A DNA stretch of 64,000 bases. It comes from Streptomyces sp. NBC_01288. Lineage in GTDB: Bacteria > Actinomycetota > Actinomycetes > Streptomycetales > Streptomycetaceae. The stretch lies in contig NZ_CP108427.1 in NCBI RefSeq assembly GCF_035982055.1, forward strand, positions 4,402,001 through 4,466,000, read 5' to 3'. Of this stretch, positions 48,449 to 56,628 are shown one piece after another. The notes below the pieces were generated by a model that was given only the letters and a program-made list of their open reading frames with translations, did no database searches and was not told where the DNA came from. Each line of letters starts with the position of its first letter. Within the stretch, counting starts at the first letter, position 1. The position numbers and the translations under genes are program-made.

Positions 48449-49834
48449 ATGAGACGTTTCACCCCCGCCCTGGTCCTCGGCATGACCGCGCTGCTGGCCA
48501 CCCCGTTCGCCGCCCAGGCCGCCCCCGGCAACGGCGGCAGCCACAGCAACGCCCACACCGACAGCTTCGGCACCAAGGCCGTGTACCAGCCGGAGCAGAA
48601 CTCCCGCTCGTACCAGAGGGTCCCGGCCGGCTTCACCCCTGTCTTCACCGAGAACGTGTCCCGGCACGGGTCCCGGTCCGCGACCGACAGTTCGGACGGC
48701 GACCTGATCCTCGCGCTCCTGGACAAGGCCCAGGCCGAGGGCCAACTCACCGCGAAGGGACGGGAGTTCGGGCCGAAGGCGCAGGCCCTCGAAGCCGCCA
48801 TGAGTGCCGTCGGGTACGGCGACCTCAGCGCGCGCGGCAAGGAGGAGATCCACGACACCGCCGTACGGATGGCGAAGCGGCTGCCGACCCTCTTCGCGTC
48901 GATCGCGGAGAACAAGGAGCCCATAGACGTGGTCAGTTCGGGGCAGGGGCGTGCGGTCGACAGCGCGAATCTCTACGGCGCCGCGCTCGCCCAGACCGAC
49001 CCCGACCTGACCTCCCTCATCGGCGCGACCCGTACCGACAAGGACCTCCTCTACTTCCACAAGGCCGACGGCGGGGCCGCCTACCGCGACTACATCGCGA
49101 ACGACAAGCGCCTCGCGGCCACCCTCAAGTCCGTCACCGACCAGCCGGCCACCCACCGCGCCGCACGCGACGTACTGAAGAAGCTGTTCAAGTCGGCGTT
49201 CGTGGACCGGATCACGGCGGGCGAGTTCGCGTCGATCGGGACCGACGTCGAGGCCGCCACCGCCGTCTACAACCTGTACGCCATCGCCCCCGCGATGAGC
49301 GAGGAGAGCCCGGGCGGCAAGGGCTGGGGCATGGACCGGTACATCTCGGCGCGCGACGCCGACTGGTTCGGGTACATCTCCGACGCCGAGGACTTCTACG
49401 AGAAGGGGCCCGGCTTCGCGGACAGCGACATCACGTACAAGATGGCGGACGTCCTGCTCGACGACTTCTTCAAGAAGGCCGAGGCCAAGCGCGACGGCAC
49501 GAGCGACCTGGGCGCCGAACTCCGCTTCACCCACGCCGAGGAGATCATCCCGCTGGCCGCGCTGATGGGCCTGCCCGGCAGCACGAAGGGCGTCACCACG
49601 GCCAAGCCGTACACCTACGGCAGCAACCCGTGGCGGGGCGCGGCCGTCGCGCCCCTCGGCTCCAACATCCAGTGGGACGTGTTCCGCAAGGGCAACACCT
49701 ACCTCGTCCGCATGCTCTACAACGAGAAGGAGACCGCCTTCAAGGCCGGCTGCCGCCCCGTCTCGAAGGGCAGCAAGTTCTACGACCTGAACGAACTGGA
49801 GCGCTGCTTCGGGCGCACGAACGCGGCGGGCTGA
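48449..49834 (+). CDS. Secreted histidine-type (acid/phytase-like) phosphatase
   Basis: 461 residues from ATG 48449 (ATG 48440 also possible). Signal peptide MRRFTPALVLGMTALLATPF, cleaved after AAQA. The family nucleophile motif is FTENVSRHGSRS near residue 67; the distal catalytic segment is RFTHAEEIIPLAALMG (HAE in place of HD), as in multiple-inositol-polyphosphate phosphatases. It should release phosphate from extracellular phosphomonoesters such as phytate. A possible PHO box lies just upstream and a strong terminator follows. Confidence 0.87.
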   Translation: MRRFTPALVLGMTALLATPFAAQAAPGNGGSHSNAHTDSFGTKAVYQPEQNSRSYQRVPAGFTPVFTENVSRHGSRSATDSSDGDLILALLDKAQAEGQLTAKGREFGPKAQALEAAMSAVGYGDLSARGKEEIHDTAVRMAKRLPTLFASIAENKEPIDVVSSGQGRAVDSANLYGAALAQTDPDLTSLIGATRTDKDLLYFHKADGGAAYRDYIANDKRLAATLKSVTDQPATHRAARDVLKKLFKSAFVDRITAGEFASIGTDVEAATAVYNLYAIAPAMSEESPGGKGWGMDRYISARDADWFGYISDAEDFYEKGPGFADSDITYKMADVLLDDFFKKAEAKRDGTSDLGAELRFTHAEEIIPLAALMGLPGSTKGVTTAKPYTYGSNPWRGAAVAPLGSNIQWDVFRKGNTYLVRMLYNEKETAFKAGCRPVSKGSKFYDLNELERCFGRTNAAG

Positions 49835-49890
49835 CCTGCCCCGTATCCGGTACGCGCGGATACCCCTCCGGCACCCGGGGGACCCTCTCC

Positions 49891-49931
49891 GAAAAAGTGT
49901 GTCACTTTCCCAGAAAGTGACACACTTTTTC
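49891..49931. terminator. Perfect 19-bp hairpin terminator
   Basis: GAAAAAGTGTGTCACTTTC and its exact complement flank CCA. T-runs at the end of the stem on each strand make it a good bidirectional terminator between the convergent phosphatase and histidine kinase genes. Confidence 0.9.
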
Positions 49932-49959
49932 AGACCACCTCTCCCCCGCCGCGAGCCCG

Positions 49960-51405
49960 TCAGCCTCGGCCGCGCGGCCCGCTTCCGGGAGCGGTGACGC
50001 CGCCCACCGTGAACCCGATCGCCGACCCGCCGCCGTCCCGTCGTAGCGCGAACGGGGCTCCCCCGTGGGCCAGTGCCACCTCGCGGACGATCGAGAGGCC
50101 GAGGCCCGAGCCGGGGAGCGAACGGGCGTCGGCGGCGCGGTAGAAGCGGTCGAAGATGCGGAAGAGATCGGTCTCGGAGACGCCGGGGCCCCGGTCGAGG
50201 ACCTCGACGCGAACCGTACCGGGGCGGGCCGGGCCCGAGACCGAGATCTCGATCGGGGTCTGGCCCACGCGGTCGAACTTGGCCGCGTTCTCCACAAGGT
50301 TGGAGATCGCGCGCTGGAGCATGCCGGGACGGCCGTCGGTCGTCGTGTCTCCGCTCGCGCGGACGGTGATGTCACGGCCGGTACGGCGACGGGCGACGCC
50401 CGCCACGTCCTCCGCGATGTCCGCGAGGTCCACCTGCTGGGGCGGTTCGGTGTCGGACTGGCCCGCCGCCAGATCCACCAACTCGTTGACCAGGTCGGTG
50501 AGTTCGCGGGCCTCCTGCGAGAGGTCGGCGACCAGTTCCTCGCGCGTGGCGGGCGGCAGCTCGTCGATCCGCCGCAGCAGGGAGATGTTGGTACGGAGGG
50601 AGGTCAGCGGGGTGCGCAGTTCGTGGCCCGCGTCCTGGATCAGGCGGCGCTGGTCCTCCTCCGACTGCGCGAGGCGGCCGAGCATCCGGTCGAAGGCCCT
50701 GCCCAGGCGGCCCACCTCGTCGTAGCCGGTGACCGGGACCTGGACGCCGAGCCGACGGGTGCGGGCCACGTCCTCGGCCGCCGCGGTGAGGATGATCAGG
50801 CGCCGGGTGATACGCCGGGCCAGCCACCAGCCGCACAGCCCCGCGAGCACGACCACCGCCGCCATCAGCACGAACGTCCGCTGCTGCAACGCCCGCAGCA
50901 GATCCTCCGTGTCGCTGAACTCCTGCGCGACCTGCACCGCGCCCCGCCCGGAGCCGAGCGAGACCGTCGCGATGCGGTACACGTCCTCGGCGACGGCGAC
51001 GTCCTTGTGCTCCACCGTCTTCCCGGCCACCCACTCGCCCGCGATCGCCCGGTCGTCGCCGGTGACGGGCAGCGCCGGGCTGCCGCTGTCGAGGACCCCG
51101 CCGTCCCGCCCGAGCACCTGCACGTCCGTACGGGCCGGCCGCACGATGTCGTGGCCGGGCGCGGAGGAGGAGAAGTCCTCGGTCGTCATCCGGTGCGTCC
51201 GCACCTCGTCCTGCAGATCCTGGACGACCTGGTCGAACACGGACTCCTGGTCGACCCGGACCAGCCGGGCCGCCGCGCCGTACGACAGCACGCCGACGAG
51301 CAGCGTGACCGCCGCGGTCACCGCCGCGAAGGACAGCACGAACGTGGTGCGGAGTGAAACCAGTCTGGGTCGCCTGGTGGCCACGAACCGCCGCAGGCGG
51401 CCCAC
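49960..51405 (-). CDS. Two-component sensor histidine kinase (OmpR-partner type)
   Basis: 481 residues from GTG 51405. Two membrane helices (about 22-44 and 172-194) bracket an outer sensor domain of about 125 residues. HAMP follows, then HisKA with DAGHELRTPLTSLRTNISLL (phospho-His near 258), and HATPase_c with ISNLVENAAKF (N), DRGPGV (G1) and GSGLGLSIV (G2). The external signal is unknown. It begins right after the response regulator's stop codon, with no gap. Confidence 0.93.
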   Translation of the reverse strand: MGRLRRFVATRRPRLVSLRTTFVLSFAAVTAAVTLLVGVLSYGAAARLVRVDQESVFDQVVQDLQDEVRTHRMTTEDFSSSAPGHDIVRPARTDVQVLGRDGGVLDSGSPALPVTGDDRAIAGEWVAGKTVEHKDVAVAEDVYRIATVSLGSGRGAVQVAQEFSDTEDLLRALQQRTFVLMAAVVVLAGLCGWWLARRITRRLIILTAAAEDVARTRRLGVQVPVTGYDEVGRLGRAFDRMLGRLAQSEEDQRRLIQDAGHELRTPLTSLRTNISLLRRIDELPPATREELVADLSQEARELTDLVNELVDLAAGQSDTEPPQQVDLADIAEDVAGVARRRTGRDITVRASGDTTTDGRPGMLQRAISNLVENAAKFDRVGQTPIEISVSGPARPGTVRVEVLDRGPGVSETDLFRIFDRFYRAADARSLPGSGLGLSIVREVALAHGGAPFALRRDGGGSAIGFTVGGVTAPGSGPRGRG

Positions 51406-52176
51406 TCAGTCCTCCCGCAGCACGTAACCCACGCCACGCACCGTGTGGATCAGCTGCGGCGCGCCGGGCTCGTCGAGCTTGCGGCGCAGGTAGCCGACGT
51501 AGACGGCGAGGTTCTTGGAGCCGGGGCCGAAGTCGTAGCCCCAGATGCGGTCGTAGATCGTGGAGTGGTCCAGGACGATGCCCGCGTTGCGCACGAGCAG
51601 TTCGAGGAGCTCGAACTCGGTCCGGGTCAGCTCCAGTTCACGCTCGTCACGCCAGACGCGGCGCGCCTGGAGGTCCATGCGGAGGCCGGCCGCGGTGATC
51701 TGCTTGTCGGCGGGCGTGGTCGTGTAGGTCGGCTGCGGGCCGTCCCGTAGTACGTCCGTGGAGGCGCCGGAGGTGGTGGACGGGCCGGGGACGCCGTTCG
51801 CCGGGACCGGGCTGGTGCGGCGGAGCAGGGCACGCAGCCTCGCGAAGACCTCCTCCACGTCGAAGGGCTTCACCACGTAGTCGTCGGCGCCCGCGTCCAG
51901 GCCCGCGATGCGGTCGGCGGTCTCCACGAGTGCCGTCAGCATGAGGATCGGGGTGCGGTCGCCCTCGGCGCGCAGCACCCGGCAGACCTGGAGGCCGTCG
52001 ATGCCGGGCATCATCACGTCGAGGAGCAGCACGTCCGGTGGGGTGCGGTGCGCCTGCGCGAGCGCCTCGACACCATCGGCGACCGCGGTCACCTGGTAGC
52101 CCTCCAGGGTCAGGGCCCGCTCCAGGGCATGACGGATGGCACGGTCGTCTTCGGCGAGCAGCACAGTCTGGGGCAC
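51406..52176 (-). CDS. OmpR-family response regulator
   Basis: 256 residues. Receiver domain with VLLAEDDRAIR, phospho-Asp in PDVLLLDVMMPGIDG and KPFDVEEVFARL; winged-helix DNA-binding domain from about 165 (LTRTEFELLELLVRNAGIVLDHSTIYDRIWGYDFGPGSKNLAVYVGYLRRKLD). The linker is unusually long, about 45 Pro/Ser/Thr-rich residues (GVPGPSTTSGAS...). It precedes its kinase on the same transcript. Confidence 0.94.
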   Translation of the reverse strand: MPQTVLLAEDDRAIRHALERALTLEGYQVTAVADGVEALAQAHRTPPDVLLLDVMMPGIDGLQVCRVLRAEGDRTPILMLTALVETADRIAGLDAGADDYVVKPFDVEEVFARLRALLRRTSPVPANGVPGPSTTSGASTDVLRDGPQPTYTTTPADKQITAAGLRMDLQARRVWRDERELELTRTEFELLELLVRNAGIVLDHSTIYDRIWGYDFGPGSKNLAVYVGYLRRKLDEPGAPQLIHTVRGVGYVLRED

Positions 52177-52317
52177 GTCACCCAGTGTGCCAAGGCCTCC
52201 GGCGGTTGACCGGTGGGGGCAGGTCTACGATCACCCTTTTTACCTGGCTCTCACCGAGCTGGGCGCAACCCGGGCCTTGCTCCTACCGTCTTCTCACGGT
52301 CGGGTGTGGCCGGTGTC

Positions 52318-52388
52318 CCTGGGGACTGCGGCCCCCAGGCCCCCGTCGGCCCTGAAGGGGCCTCGTCCTCAAACGCCGGACGGGCTGA
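52318..52388. repeat. Streptomyces-type intergenic repeat (CTCAAACGCCGGACGGGCTG)
   Basis: GCGGCCCCCAGGCCCCCGTC, GGGGCCTCGTCCTCAAACGC and CCGGACGGGCTGATG follow each other. From memory, this sequence class is abundant between genes in many Streptomyces. Here it also supplies the last codons of the flavin reductase gene (ISPSGV and stop). Confidence 0.6.
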
Positions 52389-52977
52389 TGTTCAGCGCCG
52401 CTAGTTGGTCTGTGAACGGGACGACCGTCGGCCTGCTCGCCGGACGCGCTGTCGACAAGCCCCTCATCAGCGCCCCCAGCTCCCCCGCCGCCCGCTCGAT
52501 CCGCTCCGGCAACCCCTCCGCGCCCCAGTCCTCGGAGGCCGCGTAGACACCGGTCGGGACGACCACGGCGCGCAGGTGGGCGAAGAGCGGGCGGAGGGCG
52601 TGTTCCAGTACCAGGGAGTGGCGGGCGCTGCCGCCGGTCGCCGCGATGAGCACCGGCTTTCCGACCAGTGCGTCCTTCTCCAGCACGTCGAAGAAGGACT
52701 TGAACAGTCCGCTGTACGACGCCGAGAACACCGGCGTCACGGCGATCAGACCGTCCGCCTCCGCGACCGCGTCCAGGACGGCCGCCAGCTTCTTGCCGGG
52801 GAAGCCGTTGGTGAGGTTGTGGGCGATCTCCACGGCGAGGTCGCGCAGCTCCACGACCTCGATCTCCGCCGGCGCGACGCCCGACGTAACGCCCGCCGTG
52901 GCGGTCGCCAGCCGGTCGGCCAGCAACCTCGTGGACGACGGGACACTCAGCCCCGCCGAGACGACTACGAGCTTCAT
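52369..52977 (-). CDS. NAD(P)H-dependent FMN reductase (CE1759-type)
   Basis: 202 residues. The flavodoxin-like fold begins with LVVVSAGLSVPSSTRLLADRL; the FMN loop region is VTPVFSASYSGLFKSFFDVL and IAATGGSARHSLVLEHALRPLF follows, as in the NADPH_FMN reductase family. It should supply reduced FMN to the luciferase-like monooxygenase next to it; their genes overlap by four bases. The C-terminus ISPSGV is encoded by an intergenic-type repeat. Confidence 0.9.
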   Translation of the reverse strand: MKLVVVSAGLSVPSSTRLLADRLATATAGVTSGVAPAEIEVVELRDLAVEIAHNLTNGFPGKKLAAVLDAVAEADGLIAVTPVFSASYSGLFKSFFDVLEKDALVGKPVLIAATGGSARHSLVLEHALRPLFAHLRAVVVPTGVYAASEDWGAEGLPERIERAAGELGALMRGLSTARPASRPTVVPFTDQLAALNISPSGV

Positions 52978-54077
52978 GCGACAGACACCTCCTGAGCGGA
53001 CTCGGCCGCCTTGGCGGCCTTGAGGGACTCGTGCGTCGGCGCCTCCGGCACGTCCGCCGGGCGGTTCGCCGCGAACTCCTTGCGCAGGACCGGCACGACC
53101 TCCTCGCCCAGCAGGTCGAGCTGCTCCAGGACCGTCTTGAGCGGCAGCCCGGCGTGGTCCAGCAGGAACAGCTGGCGCTGGTAGTCACCGGCGTAGTCCC
53201 GGAACGCGAGGGTCTTCTCGATGACCTCCTGCGGGGAGCCGACGGTCAGCGGGGTCTGGTCGGTGAAGTCCTCCAGGGAGGGCCCGTGGCCGTAGACCGG
53301 CGCGTTGTCGAAGTACGGGCGGAACTCGCGCACCGCGTCCTGGGAGTTGCGCCGCATGAAGACCTGGCCGCCGAGTCCGACGATCGCCTGCTCCGGCGTG
53401 CCGTGGCCGTAGTGCGCGTACCGCTCCCGGTACAGCTCGACCATCCGCTTGGTGTGGTCGGCCGGCCAGAAGATGTTGTTGTGGAAGAAGCCGTCGCCGT
53501 AGAAGGCGGCCTGCTCGGCGATCTCGGGCGAGCGGATCGAGCCGTGCCAGACGAACGGCGGTACGTCGTCCAGCGGACGCGGCGTCGAGGTGAAGCCCTG
53601 GAGCGGGGAGCGGAACTTGCCCTCCCAGTTCACGACGTCCTCGCGCCACAGGCGGCGCAGGAGCGCGTAGTTCTCGATCGCCAGGTTGATGCCCTGGCGG
53701 ATGTCCTGGCCGAACCACGGGTAGACCGGGCCGGTGTTGCCGCGGCCCATCATCAGGTCCACCCGGCCGTCGGCCAGGTGCTGGAGCATCGCGAAGTCCT
53801 CCGCGATCTTCACCGGGTCGTTGGTGGTGATGAGGGTGGTGGAGGTGGAGAGGATCAGCTTCTCCGTCCGCGCCGCGATGAAGCCGAGCATCGTGGTGGG
53901 CGACGAGGGCACGAACGGCGGGTTGTGGTGCTCACCGGTCGCGAAGACGTCGAGCCCGACCTCCTCGGCCTTCAGCGCGATGGCGACCATGGCCTTGATG
54001 CGCTCACGCTCGGTCGGCGTCCGTCCGGTGGTCGGGTCCGGTGTGACGTCGCCGACGCTGAAGATCCCGAACTGCAT
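52974..54077 (-). CDS. Luciferase-like FMN-dependent monooxygenase (CE1758-type)
   Basis: 367 residues. The TIM-barrel luciferase family start MQFGIFSVGDVTPDP is followed by KAEEVGLDVFATGEHHNPPFVPSSP, STSTTLITTNDPVKIAEDFAMLQHLADGRVDLMMGRGNTGPVYPWFG and a GLGGQVFMRRNSQDAV segment. It uses reduced FMN and O2; the substrate is unknown. It is the first gene of the pair; a MarR-type palindrome lies 20 bases before its start. Confidence 0.92.
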   Translation of the reverse strand: MQFGIFSVGDVTPDPTTGRTPTERERIKAMVAIALKAEEVGLDVFATGEHHNPPFVPSSPTTMLGFIAARTEKLILSTSTTLITTNDPVKIAEDFAMLQHLADGRVDLMMGRGNTGPVYPWFGQDIRQGINLAIENYALLRRLWREDVVNWEGKFRSPLQGFTSTPRPLDDVPPFVWHGSIRSPEIAEQAAFYGDGFFHNNIFWPADHTKRMVELYRERYAHYGHGTPEQAIVGLGGQVFMRRNSQDAVREFRPYFDNAPVYGHGPSLEDFTDQTPLTVGSPQEVIEKTLAFRDYAGDYQRQLFLLDHAGLPLKTVLEQLDLLGEEVVPVLRKEFAANRPADVPEAPTHESLKAAKAAESAQEVSVA

Positions 54078-54097
54078 GGTCGTTCACCCTCCAGGTT

Positions 54098-54111
54098 GTT
54101 GATTATTCAAC
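54098..54111. promoter_or_regulatory. MarR-type palindrome before the monooxygenase pair
   Basis: GTTGATTATTCAAC has GTTGA/TCAAC arms around TTAT and stands out as AT-rich. TTGA..TCAA sites are typical of MarR regulators; one MarR gene is at 59941-60414, but a link is only a guess. Confidence 0.5.
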
Positions 54112-54204
54112 TATACCCTCCAACGGCCACCCCACCGCACATATTCCGCTCGGCACAACCGCCGCCCTCCGGCCGTTGTCAGTGGCTCGTCCTACGATCC
54201 CCTC

Positions 54205-55008
54205 ATGGCCGCCCCGGACCGCGACACGCGAGGAATCGTCGACCCCGCCGAACTCCTCGCCCGCGTGCACTTCCGCCGCCCCGAACCCGCCGAAGCCCTC
54301 CGCCCGTACATCGAGCACTACTGGCTGATCGACTGGGACCTGACCGAGCCCTACGTCTCGCACGTCGTCCCGCACCCGGCCGTGCACATCGTCTTCCAGC
54401 ACCTCGCCGGCGAGGACGCCTTCGTCGAGATCGCGGGCATCCCGAACGGCCTCTTCGCCCAGAAACTGGAGGGGCGGGGGCGCGTGTGCGGCATCAAGTT
54501 CCGGCCGGGTGCCTTCCGTACCGTCGCCCCGGACCGGCCGGTGTCGGAGTGGACCGGGCAGCGAGTGCGGCAACCCGACGTGTTCCCGGACATCGACCCC
54601 GCCACGGTCCTCGACCTGCCCGACGAGACCGCCCGCGTCGCCGCCCTCGACACCTTCCTGCTCGCCCTCGACCCCCGCCCCGACCCACAGGCCGACCTCG
54701 CGACCACCCTGGTCGACCGCATCCGCACCGACCGCACGATCCGCCGCGTGACCGACTTCGCCCACGCCGAGGGCCTCTCCCTACGGCTGCTGCAACGCCT
54801 CTTCGCCGCGTACGTCGGCGTCGGCCCCAAGTGGGTCATCCTGCGCTACCGCATCCACGAGGCCCTGGAGCGGGCCGGCGCCGAGGAGCCCGTGGACTGG
54901 GCGGGCCTGGCCGCCGACCTCGGCTACGCCGACCAGGCCCACCTGGTCCGGGACTTCACGGCGACGGTCGGGGTGACGCCGACGGCGTACGCACAGGGTG
55001 TGCACTGA
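54205..55008 (+). CDS. AraC-family transcriptional regulator
   Basis: 267 residues. The N-terminal domain (RPYIEHYWLIDWDLTEPYVSHVVPHPAVHIVF...CGIKFRPGAFR) is the DUF6597-like sensor part of many AraC proteins; the C-terminal double HTH is IRRVTDFAHAEGLSLRLLQRLFAAYVGVGPKWVILRYRIHEALERA...LAADLGYADQAHLVRDFTATVGVTP. It may control the divergent monooxygenase pair or the MFS exporter downstream. Confidence 0.9.
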   Translation: MAAPDRDTRGIVDPAELLARVHFRRPEPAEALRPYIEHYWLIDWDLTEPYVSHVVPHPAVHIVFQHLAGEDAFVEIAGIPNGLFAQKLEGRGRVCGIKFRPGAFRTVAPDRPVSEWTGQRVRQPDVFPDIDPATVLDLPDETARVAALDTFLLALDPRPDPQADLATTLVDRIRTDRTIRRVTDFAHAEGLSLRLLQRLFAAYVGVGPKWVILRYRIHEALERAGAEEPVDWAGLAADLGYADQAHLVRDFTATVGVTPTAYAQGVH

Positions 55009-55021
55009 CGGCACGCTTCTA

Positions 55022-55064
55022 ATCCGGTTGACCGGATGGAGAACGGTCACGGATATTTATCTGC
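55022..55064 (+). promoter_or_regulatory. Promoter and operator of the MFS exporter; probably leaderless
   Basis: ATCCGGTTGACCGGAT (55022-55037) is a palindrome apart from the central TG. TTGACC inside it is a good -35 box; GATATT at 55052-55057 is the -10, 18 bases on. The expected start of transcription coincides with the GTG at 55065, and there is no ribosome site. Confidence 0.65.
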
Positions 55065-56498
55065 GTGACACAGACTCTGCACAACACAAACAAGCCTGAA
55101 GGGGACCCACCTCTCCCCGCCCGCACCCGCTGGGCGATCCTCGCCGTGATCCTCGCCGCCGACGTCCTCGACCTCCTCGACTCGACGATCACCAACATCG
55201 CCGCCCCGACCATCGCCGGAGACCTCGGCGGCGGCCCCGCCCTCGTCCAGTGGCTCGGCGCCTCCTACGCCCTCGCGCTCGGCGTCCTCCTCGTCCCCGG
55301 CGGGCGGCTCGGTGACCGGTACGGGCGACGGCGGGTGTTCCTCGTCGGACTCGCGGGGTTCGTCGTCGCCTCCCTGGCCTGCGGGCTCGCGCCCGGCCCC
55401 GTCTTCCTGGTCGTCGCCCGGCTCGTGCAGGGCGCCTTCGGGGCGCTGCTCATCCCGCAGGGCTTCGGCATCCTCGGCGCGAGTTGGCCACGCGACCAGA
55501 TCGGCAGGGCGTTCAGCCTGTTCGGGCCGGTGATGGGACTGTCGGCGGTGGGCGGGCCGATCCTCGCCGGGTTCCTCGTCGACGCCGATCTCGGCGGCCT
55601 CGGCTGGCGTCCCATGTTCCTCATCAACCTCCTCCTCGGCGGCGCCGCCCTCCTCGCCGCCCTGCGCCTCCTCCCCCACGACACCGGCGACGGCACCGCC
55701 CGCGTCGACGGCCCCGGCTCCGCCCTGATCGCGGGCGCCATGCTCGGCCTGCTCGGCGGCGTCATCTACGGCTCCACGCACGGTTGGACCGGCCCCGCGC
55801 TCGCCCTCCTACTCCTCGGTCTCGCCCTGTTCGCCGGGTTCTGCCACCGCCAGCGCACCGCCCCCGAACCGCTCATCCGCCCCTCCCTCCTCCACAACCG
55901 CGGCTTCACCGCGGGCCTCCTCCTCGGCGTCGTCGCCTTCGCCGCCGTCGCCGGTCTCCTCTACGTCATCTCCCTCTACTTCCAGCAAGGCCTCGGCCGC
56001 TCCCCCGCGGGCACCGCCCTCGGCCTGGTCCCGCTCTCGGCCGGCATCGTCGTCGCCTCGATCGCCTGCTACCGGCTCATCCACCGCCACGGCCGCCGCC
56101 TCGCCGCCACAGGCCTGCTGATCATCCTGACCGGCTGCGGCTACCTCGCCGCTCTGGTCACCAACTCCGGTACGGGGACGGGTAGTCGGGCCCTCGTCCC
56201 GCCCCTCCTCCTCATCGGACTCGGCATGGGCACCTGCTTCGGCACGATCTACGACGTCACCATCGGCGACATCGAACCGTCCGAGGCGGGCAGCGCCAGC
56301 GGCTCGCTCAACGCGGTGCAGCAACTGGCCAACGCGATCGGTGCGGCGGCCGTGACCACCGTGTATTTCGCGGCAGTCGGCGGCGGCACGACCCACGCGC
56401 TCCTCGTGAGCCTGGGTGCGGTCGGCGCTGCCGTCGCCCTGTGCCTGTGTCTCGTACGGCTGCTGCCGCGCGCGGCGCCGGCCGACCATGGTCACTGA
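55065..56498 (+). CDS. MFS drug exporter (DHA2 type)
   Basis: 477 residues from GTG 55065, with about 13-14 membrane helices. DHA2 motifs: DVLDLLDSTITNIAAPTIAGDLGG (motif D1) in helix 1, LVPGGRLGDRYGRRRVFLVGL (motif A) after helix 2, and GPILAGFLVDADLGGLGWRPMFLINLLLG (motif C region). It exports small hydrophobic compounds by proton antiport. A repressor appears to sit on its -35 box; the AraC-type gene ends 56 bases upstream. Confidence 0.92.
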   Translation: MTQTLHNTNKPEGDPPLPARTRWAILAVILAADVLDLLDSTITNIAAPTIAGDLGGGPALVQWLGASYALALGVLLVPGGRLGDRYGRRRVFLVGLAGFVVASLACGLAPGPVFLVVARLVQGAFGALLIPQGFGILGASWPRDQIGRAFSLFGPVMGLSAVGGPILAGFLVDADLGGLGWRPMFLINLLLGGAALLAALRLLPHDTGDGTARVDGPGSALIAGAMLGLLGGVIYGSTHGWTGPALALLLLGLALFAGFCHRQRTAPEPLIRPSLLHNRGFTAGLLLGVVAFAAVAGLLYVISLYFQQGLGRSPAGTALGLVPLSAGIVVASIACYRLIHRHGRRLAATGLLIILTGCGYLAALVTNSGTGTGSRALVPPLLLIGLGMGTCFGTIYDVTIGDIEPSEAGSASGSLNAVQQLANAIGAAAVTTVYFAAVGGGTTHALLVSLGAVGAAVALCLCLVRLLPRAAPADHGH

Positions 56499-56628
56499 GC
56501 ACCGACGGGCACACCCGCACGCTGGTAGCTTTCGCAGCGATCGGACGACGACGGCGGTCACCGTCCCCAGAACAGCGACAGCCACAACAATCGCCACAGC
56601 AACAGCAACAGCGGGAAGAGAGCCCCCG

